64,000 bases of DNA from JAJPKK01 sp963807015 (GTDB taxonomy: Bacteria > Pseudomonadota > Alphaproteobacteria > Rhizobiales > Xanthobacteraceae). The DNA lies in contig CAWEAS010000008.1 of assembly GCA_963807015.1 (NCBI GenBank), forward strand, positions 372,001-436,000, in the 5' to 3' direction. The notes under the pieces were generated by a model. The model made no database searches, was not told the DNA's origin, and saw only the letters and a program-made list of their open reading frames with translations. The translations under genes and the position numbers were made by a program. Every line of letters begins with the position of its first letter. Positions within the stretch are counted from its first letter, which is position 1. This document shows, one piece after another, positions 59,085 through 64,000 of the stretch.

Positions 59085-60134
59085 ATGAACGGAAACTCCA
59101 AGGCAACGGCGCTCTTTGGCGCGTGGGCTCGCGCGGCGCGCATTCTGGTCGCGCTTGCGGTCGCGGCACTCTTCGTCGCTCGCCCGGCTGCGGCACAAGA
59201 CAAGGTGATGACCATCAAGCTCGCTACCGCGACGCTCAATGATGCGCAGCACGAATGGATGAAGCTGTTTGCCGCCGCGATCGAAAAGAAAACCAACGGG
59301 CGCATCAAGGCGGAAGTTTATCCGGCAAGCCAGCTCGGCAGCATTCCACGCATGATCGAAGGCACGCAGCTTGGCTCGATCCAGATCTGGGTCGGTCCGC
59401 CCGAATTCCTGGTCGGCGTCGACCAGCGGTTCGAGCTGTTGAGCGCGCCGGGCTTGATCGCTGACTTTCCGCACGCAATTCGGGTTATCGGCGATCCCGA
59501 GTTCAACAAGGCCTGGCTCACGCTCGGCGCAAACAAAGGGCTCATCGGTGCAGCTCTGTTCATGACCGGTCCGACGGTATTCGACATGCGCGTACCGGTG
59601 CGTAGCCTTGCGGACCTCAAGGGCAAGAAGGTTCGCGTGCTCGCTTCGCCGTTCCAGATGGATCAGCTAAAGGCCATCGGCGCGACCGGGGTGCCGTTGT
59701 CGCTCGGCGATGTCCTGCCTGCGCTGCAGCAGGGCGCGCTCGACGGCGCTATGGGGGCGCTCCCGGTTTTCAGCGCGCTGCAGTACCAGGACACGGCCAA
59801 GTACATGGTGGAGACCGGCCAGTCCTTCATCTTCAGCCAGGCCGTGCTGAGCAAGCGATGGTTCGACGGGCTGCCGGCCGACCTGCAGGCGGACGTCATG
59901 TCGACGAGCCGGGAAGCGGCCGCGATCGCGATCCCGTGGTCGGTCGATTTTCTCGACGCGCAGCGCAAGGAGTGGGTCAAGAAAGGCGGCGAGGTGTCTT
60001 CGCTCCCTGCGGCTGATCATGCCGAGTTGATGGCGAAGATGGCACCGGTCGGCGACGACATCGTCAAGGCGAAACCGGAGCTCAAGCCGATGTGGGACCA
60101 GCTCGTGGCCGCGGTGAAGCGCACCAGCAAGTGA
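59085..60134 (+). CDS. dctP: TRAP transporter solute-binding protein (DctP family)
   Basis: Start at 59085 (MNGNSKATAL) within a frame open slightly further up. 349 residues with a signal peptide ending at ARPAAA. DctP marks: IKLATATLNDAQHEW, FAAAIEKKTNGRIKAEVYPA SQLGS split over two strands, LKGKKVRVLASPFQMDQLKA (with the conserved Arg that binds the carboxylate) and LPALQQGALDGAMG. Binds an organic acid in the periplasm for uptake by the QM permease encoded downstream. A GC-rich palindrome separates it from dctQ. Confidence 0.93.
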   Translation: MNGNSKATALFGAWARAARILVALAVAALFVARPAAAQDKVMTIKLATATLNDAQHEWMKLFAAAIEKKTNGRIKAEVYPASQLGSIPRMIEGTQLGSIQIWVGPPEFLVGVDQRFELLSAPGLIADFPHAIRVIGDPEFNKAWLTLGANKGLIGAALFMTGPTVFDMRVPVRSLADLKGKKVRVLASPFQMDQLKAIGATGVPLSLGDVLPALQQGALDGAMGALPVFSALQYQDTAKYMVETGQSFIFSQAVLSKRWFDGLPADLQADVMSTSREAAAIAIPWSVDFLDAQRKEWVKKGGEVSSLPAADHAELMAKMAPVGDDIVKAKPELKPMWDQLVAAVKRTSK

Positions 60135-60212
60135 GCGTGCACAGACACATGTCGGCGGCGCCGGTCCTGCAGCACGAATTCAGCTTACCCCCTCCGCAAA
60201 TTGCTCTGCTTT

Positions 60213-60315
60213 CCCCTCCCCCGCGTGCGGGGGAGGGCCAGGGAGGGGGTTCGCTTCGCGGCACAGACTCGTTGGACGGGCCCCCTCCATGGCCCTCCCC
60301 CGCACGCGGGGGAGG
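60213..60315 (+). repeat. CCCTCCCCCGCG nested palindrome between dctP and dctQ
   Basis: Two palindromes (CCTCCCCCGCGTGCGGGGGA and CCTCCCCCGCACGCGGGGGA) that are also complementary to each other across about 35 bases. Could lower permease expression relative to the abundant binding protein, as seen for intercistronic palindromes in other operons. Confidence 0.9.
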
Positions 60316-60402
60316 CGAAGATGGGCGCATGCATCTGGGGCTCGCACCGCCGTGCGCGTCAGGAGGGAGCGGCGATCGCTTCGGCGTGCTACGAGGGCTT
60401 CC

Positions 60403-60879
60403 ATGATCCTCGTCCATCGCCTCGTCGCGGTCATTCAGGCCATCACTGCGGTGCTGATGCTGATCGCGGTCGCGGTCAACTTTGCCAACATCATCGGCCG
60501 CTACGTGTTCTTCGCCCCGATCGCATCGGCCGAAGAGGTGATGCTTTTCCTGATGGTCGGCATGGTGTTTCTCGGCAACAGCGTGGTCGGCTGGCAGGGC
60601 AAGCAGTTGCGCATGGACGTCCTCCTGCACGCCATGCCCCCTCCCGTCTCTCGCGCGCTCGATATCATCGCCGACCTCACCATGATCGCGGTCTGCATCA
60701 TTCTCATCGTGCTCGGCTGGCCGGCGGTCCAGATGCTCGCCGAATTCGACCAGCGCAGCGAGGCGGCCGACATTCCGCTTGTCATTCCGCAGGCGCTGGT
60801 GCCCATCGGCCTCGGGCTCAACGCATTCCTGGTCGGCGCCCGCCTTGTCGATTCATTCCGGAAGCCGCGATCGTGCTAG
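60403..60879 (+). CDS. dctQ: TRAP transporter small permease (DctQ family)
   Basis: ATG at 60403; 158 residues with four hydrophobic spans (AITAVLMLIAVAVNFANIIG, EEVMLFLMVGMVFLGNSVVG, IADLTMIAVCIILIVLGWPA, VPIGLGLNAFLVGARLVDSF). The family's RYVFFAPIASAEE stretch after span 1 is present. It works with the large permease whose GTG start overlaps its end by seven bases. The frame further upstream comes from the palindromic repeat and is not coding. Confidence 0.9.
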   Translation: MILVHRLVAVIQAITAVLMLIAVAVNFANIIGRYVFFAPIASAEEVMLFLMVGMVFLGNSVVGWQGKQLRMDVLLHAMPPPVSRALDIIADLTMIAVCIILIVLGWPAVQMLAEFDQRSEAADIPLVIPQALVPIGLGLNAFLVGARLVDSFRKPRSC

Positions 60880-62153
60880 CGACCTTCATCTATTTCATTC
60901 TGCCGATCATCCTGCTGTGCCTCGGCTTTCCGATCTATCTGATCCTGCTCCTCACCTCGCTCATTGCCGTCCTGTTCGTCGCCGACGTGCAGTTGACGGT
61001 GATCCAGACCAACATGTTCGGCAGCCTCGACAACTTTCCGCTGCTGGCGATTCCCTTCTTCATCCTGGCGGGCGAGATCATGGGCCAGGGCGGCATCGCG
61101 CGCCGCGTCATCTTGTGGGTGACGTCGCTCACCGGCAGCGCGCGTGGCTCGCTCCCGGTGACCACCATCGTCTCTTCGGAACTCTTCGGCGCGATGTCGC
61201 ACACCGCGGTGGGCACCGTCGCGGCGGTCGGCCGCCTCGTCTATCCGGCGCTCAAGGAAGGCGGCTACAACGACCGCTTCACCGTGAGCCTGATCGCCTC
61301 GTCGGGCGCGATCGCGGTCGTGATCCCGCCGTCGATCTCGATGATCCTTTACGGCATGTCGGCGCAGCAGTCGGCGATCGCGCTGTTCACGGCGGGCGTG
61401 CTGCCGAGCCTGCTGATCGGTTTGGTCGATGCCGTCTACGTCATCTGGTACTCGCGCAGCCGCAAAGTCGGCGTCGGCGAGCAAGTGTCGCTGGCGGCGA
61501 TCTGGAAGGCGACGAAAGAGGCGTCCTGGGCACTGATCACCCCCGTCGTCATTTTCGGCGGCATCTACGGCGGCGTCTTCACCCCGACCGAAGCCGCCGG
61601 GGTCGCCGCCGTCTATTCCATCGTTGTGACCATGTTCATCTATCGCGACATCGGCTGGCGCGACCTGTGGAACATTACGCTATCCGCAGCCTTCCTGATC
61701 TCGCAGATCCTCATCATCGTGACGGCGGCGGGCATCTATTCGTGGCTCCTCACGACCAGCGGCATCCCGCAAAGCATCGTCGCCTACATCAACAGCCTGC
61801 ACCTGCCGCCGTGGCAGATCCTGCTGCTCATCAATCTCGGGCTGTTGATGGTCGGCAGCTTTCTCGAGCCGCCGGCCGCAATCATGATCCTGACGCCGCT
61901 GTTGCTGCCGGTCGTCGAGGCAGCCGGCGTCAACGCCATTCACTTCGGGATCATCATGGCGGTCAATCTATCGATCGGCATGTACACGCCGCCGTTCGGG
62001 CTCAACCTGTTTGCGTCGCAAGCGATCTTCAATCAGCCGCTCTCCACGATCTATCGCGGCATCGTGCCGTTCGTGCTGATCAACTTCGCGACGCTCCTCT
62101 TGATCAGCTACGTGCCGTGGATCTCGCTCGGCCTGCTCGGCAGCGGGAAGTGA
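60873..62153 (+). CDS. dctM: TRAP transporter large permease (DctM family)
   Basis: GTG at 60873 overlaps the dctQ stop; 426 residues, normal for DctM. Many hydrophobic spans: IYFILPIILLCLGFPIYLIL, the conserved NFPLLAIPFFILAGEIM, SELFGAMSHTAVGTVAAVG, IPPSISMILYGM, FGGIYGGVFTPTEAAGVAAV, MYTPPFGLNLFASQAI. It forms the sodium-coupled channel of the TRAP importer. The long frame that starts at 60201 is an artefact of the repeat and dctQ region. Confidence 0.95.
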   Translation: MLATFIYFILPIILLCLGFPIYLILLLTSLIAVLFVADVQLTVIQTNMFGSLDNFPLLAIPFFILAGEIMGQGGIARRVILWVTSLTGSARGSLPVTTIVSSELFGAMSHTAVGTVAAVGRLVYPALKEGGYNDRFTVSLIASSGAIAVVIPPSISMILYGMSAQQSAIALFTAGVLPSLLIGLVDAVYVIWYSRSRKVGVGEQVSLAAIWKATKEASWALITPVVIFGGIYGGVFTPTEAAGVAAVYSIVVTMFIYRDIGWRDLWNITLSAAFLISQILIIVTAAGIYSWLLTTSGIPQSIVAYINSLHLPPWQILLLINLGLLMVGSFLEPPAAIMILTPLLLPVVEAAGVNAIHFGIIMAVNLSIGMYTPPFGLNLFASQAIFNQPLSTIYRGIVPFVLINFATLLLISYVPWISLGLLGSGK

Positions 62154-62185
62154 GCCAGCGGCGCGACAGCAAGTAGGATGTCTGG

Positions 62186-62875
62186 CTACTGCCGTGCCTC
62201 GCGTTCGATCGCGGCCCTGTCTTCCAGGCAATAGTAGCCCGCGAGCCTGGTCACCAGTTTGCCGTCCATCCATTCCTGGAGAACGCGGCTTAGATTTTCG
62301 CGGGCGACGCCCGCCATGGCGGCGATGTCGCCCTGGCTCACCTTCTGCCGGATCAGGATGCGGCCGGCGCCGACGTCCTTGCCGAACGCGTCGGCAAGGA
62401 CGATGAGCGTCCGCGCCGCACGGCCTTTGACCGACAGGAAGCTCGTCGCCAGCAGCGCGCCGTTGATGTCGCGCAGCCGGCGCGCCAGCACCGCCGCGAT
62501 GCCGCGATAGATGGCGGGGTGCGCTTCACCGAACGCATCGAATACGGCACGGCTCACGAACCGCAGCGTCGTCTTGCGAATGGCGGCGACGCAGGCCGAC
62601 CGCGGCGTGCCGTCGATGACCGACAGTTCACCGACCAGCGCGCCCGGTCCGAGAATCGCGAGGATGCGCTCGCGCCCTGATGGAAGATCGAGCGTGACCT
62701 TCAGGAGACCATCGACCACCTGGTAACAGCCGTTGCAAGGATCGCCGGCGAGAAACAGCGTCTGCCCGGCATCGAGGGTGACAGGGCGCGCCTCGCGAAA
62801 CAGCGCGGCCGCAAACTCGGCCGGCAGGATCGGATCGCGGATTTCATTCGCGGACGACGCCATGACGTCCGCCAT
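62186..62875 (-). CDS. Crp/Fnr-family transcriptional regulator
   Basis: Start at ATG 62875 (MADVMASSANE), 229 residues; a TTG at 62926 would add 17 residues. N-terminal cyclic-nucleotide-binding beta roll (VTLDAGQTLFLAGDPCNGCY, LGPGALVGELSVIDGTPRSA with the GELSxxD type pocket), the dimer helix, and a C-terminal winged helix (VSQGDIAAMAGVARENLSRV LQEW). The typical four-cysteine Fe-S pattern of Fnr is not present, so a Crp-like or other effector is more likely. It converges with the TRAP operon and could regulate it, but this is only position-based. Confidence 0.9.
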   Translation of the reverse strand: MADVMASSANEIRDPILPAEFAAALFREARPVTLDAGQTLFLAGDPCNGCYQVVDGLLKVTLDLPSGRERILAILGPGALVGELSVIDGTPRSACVAAIRKTTLRFVSRAVFDAFGEAHPAIYRGIAAVLARRLRDINGALLATSFLSVKGRAARTLIVLADAFGKDVGAGRILIRQKVSQGDIAAMAGVARENLSRVLQEWMDGKLVTRLAGYYCLEDRAAIEREARQ

Positions 62876-63125
62876 ACGCCGCGACAGCACGGCAAGGCAA
62901 GCGCCCAGGGGGCAGTCGGTGGGCAATCGGTAAACGCCCGCCCAGGCAGCGTTTCCGGCCGGAGCGGACTGGGCCTCCCGGGCCTCGCACCCCCCGCATT
63001 GTGATGGCCATCACGGCAACGTCGATTGGCGACCGCTAAAGCACTTTCCGGATGAACATCCGCGCAGCCCGCGGGACCAATCAGCGTGAGGGCTGATGCA
63101 GCCGCTCGATCGACAGGAGATGAAA

Positions 63126-63650
63126 ATGGTCACGCGCAAATTGATCTTCGCCGCTGCGACGCTCGCGAGCCTCGGCACGGCGGCACTCGTCCCGACCAGC
63201 GCTTCGGCGTTTGGGCATGGTGGCTTCCATGGCGGCCACGGTGGCGGCCACTTCGGCGGCCATCACTTTGGTGGTCACTTCGGTGGTCGTCACTTCGGCT
63301 TCCATCACTTCGGCGGCCATCGCTTCGGCTGGGGACACCGGTTTGGTTGGGGACACCGTTACGCCTGGGGTCACCGCTTCGGCTGGCACTACCCGCGGTA
63401 CAGCTACTGGAACTGGCGCTATCCCCGCTACGGGTACGGCTACGGCAACTACGGCACCAACTATGGCGCCTACGATGCTCCGAGCTACGACGACAGCTAT
63501 CAGGCGCCTGCCCCGCGCTATCGCGTGACCGGCCCCGTTCCATCCTACCGTCCGCCGTGCGGATGCCAGGAGGCCCCGCAGCAATACGCCGGTCCTCCGC
63601 CCGAAATGCCGCCGCAGCCGATGCCGCCGCGGTTCCGTCAAGGCAGCTGA
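63126..63650 (+). CDS. Secreted His/Gly/aromatic-rich protein with GHRFGW repeats
   Basis: ATG at 63126 is preferred because AGGAG lies seven bases before it (an ATG at 63120 sits directly against the ribosome site). 174 residues: signal peptide (LIFAAATLASLGTAALVPTSASA), then GGH-F repeats (HGGHGGGHFGGHHFGGHFGG), a tandem GHRFGW-type block (four units), a Tyr-rich part (RYGYGYGNYGTNYGAY) and a Pro-rich tail with CGC. Low-complexity surface proteins of this type are common in Bradyrhizobium relatives. The histidines suggest metal binding, unproven. Followed by an intrinsic terminator. Confidence 0.82.
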   Translation: MVTRKLIFAAATLASLGTAALVPTSASAFGHGGFHGGHGGGHFGGHHFGGHFGGRHFGFHHFGGHRFGWGHRFGWGHRYAWGHRFGWHYPRYSYWNWRYPRYGYGYGNYGTNYGAYDAPSYDDSYQAPAPRYRVTGPVPSYRPPCGCQEAPQQYAGPPPEMPPQPMPPRFRQGS

Positions 63651-63660
63651 CTCTCCTCGT

Positions 63661-63681
63661 CATGGTGGCGCCGCCACCATG
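63661..63681. repeat. Short perfect palindrome before the terminator
   Basis: CATGGTGGCG and CGCCACCATG separated by one base. May be an extra hairpin stabilising the 3' end of the preceding transcript. Confidence 0.6.
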
Positions 63682-63688
63682 GCCACCT

Positions 63689-63729
63689 GCCCCGGCGACG
63701 ATCTCTCCGTCGCCGGGGCGTTTTTTTTA
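63689..63729 (+). terminator. Strong intrinsic terminator
   Basis: 12-base stem GCCCCGGCGACG / CGTCGCCGGGGC with a short loop, followed by eight T. Ends the transcript of the His-rich protein gene. Confidence 0.95.
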
Positions 63730-63887
63730 TTCCGGCGCGTTAACGCCACTTCTCCTCGGCACTCCGCTCGTGACCGCGAAATTCCCGGGGGCCGGCTGCG
63801 CGGATTTTTGCCGATGCGGCAATGCCGCGGATCGGCTATTGAGACCGCACGAGCTCCACGCGCCTTTGCCCTGACCGGAGATCCATC

Positions 63888-64000
63888 ATGCCGCGACATC
63901 CCTCGTTCGTTCCAACCGGCGTCATTCCGGCGGTGCTGCTGCCGTTCGACGACGAGCTTGCGATCGACGAGAAGAGCTTCCGCAGTCACTTGCGCCACGT
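63888..64000 (+). CDS. DapA-family aldolase/lyase (start only; cut by window end)
   Basis: ATG at 63888 with CGGAG upstream. The 37 visible residues (FVPTGVIPAVLLPFDDELAI followed by DEKSFRSHLRHV) match the first strand and helix of the dihydrodipicolinate synthase / N-acetylneuraminate lyase family: a short N-terminal tail, a hydrophobic strand leading to TPF/LPFDD, then DEKSFRSH. These enzymes are Schiff-base lyases of keto acids. Real DapA versus a catabolic relative cannot be told from this fragment. Confidence 0.75.
   Translation, partial: MPRHPSFVPTGVIPAVLLPFDDELAIDEKSFRSHLRH

Noticed and set aside
62186..62926. Fnr-type oxygen sensor with Fe-S cluster
   Set aside because: There are four cysteines if the TTG start is used (CPLGAC and CNGC), but their spacing does not match the Fnr pattern and the TTG start lacks a ribosome site.

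Overview
The window is GC-rich and densely coded, and reads like a chromosome segment of an alphaproteobacterium of the order Hyphomicrobiales (Bradyrhizobium / Rhodoplanes / Xanthobacteraceae-like). This rests on gene style: an Omp25/31-type beta-barrel, many ABC and TRAP solute-binding proteins, LLM monooxygenases, PQQ dehydrogenase, and families of intergenic palindromes typical of these genomes. No phage, plasmid or CRISPR genes were seen. Both ends cut genes: a RidA-type protein on the left and a DapA-family protein on the right.

Layout. 1-4.1 kb: RidA-like protein and a membrane PAS-GGDEF-EAL protein. 4.4-12.4 kb: exported hydrolases (secretory lipase-like, amidase, beta-lactamase-fold hydrolase, Tat amidohydrolase) and an NHL propeller. 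12.5-18.1 kb: small alarmone-hydrolase-like HD protein, LLM monooxygenase, two-subunit Tat-exported molybdenum hydroxylase, outer-membrane barrel. 18.2-19.9 kb: cobalt-type nitrile hydratase operon whose alpha subunit carries a Tat-like signal. 20.2-23.8 kb: small acidic protein, tRNA-Arg(CCU), then a four-gene minus-strand cluster without recognised function (DUF1906/GH25-like protein, 76-aa protein, HExxH zincin, 86-aa two-cysteine hydrophobic protein). 24-27.7 kb: Rieske dioxygenase alpha and beta plus an ABC solute-binding protein with repeats inside its signal-peptide region. 27.8-29.1 kb: IS4-family element inside a palindrome. 29.2-34 kb: consensus promoter, mutL, twin cupins, a frameshifted SLC13 transporter. 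34.3-40.2 kb: two small secreted proteins, then a TetR-MFP-RND efflux operon with two matching dyads. 40.2-50.4 kb: catabolic block (cyanuric acid amidohydrolase/barbiturase-type, LLM monooxygenase, MmgE/PrpD, ADP-forming acyl-CoA synthetase, LigI-like hydrolase, VOC protein, aldolase/SDR fusion). 50.4-55.6 kb: two solute-binding proteins, OYE-type reductase, pentapeptide protein. 55.7-58.9 kb: PQQ dehydrogenase, unknown periplasmic protein, cytochrome c. 59.1-64 kb: TRAP transporter (P, Q, M), Crp/Fnr regulator, His/Gly/Trp-rich secreted protein, DapA-like gene start.

Themes. The gene set suits scavenging of nitriles, amides, N-heterocycles and aromatic acids, with much of the chemistry outside the cytoplasm. 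The most unusual signals are: (1) palindromic repeats read in frame inside three protein genes, two of them fused in the same frame to the signal-peptide core of unrelated exported proteins; (2) a nitrile hydratase alpha subunit with a twin-arginine signal; (3) the uncharacterised zincin/GH-like cluster beside tRNA-Arg. Functions are inferred from motifs recognised by eye; no database search was run.
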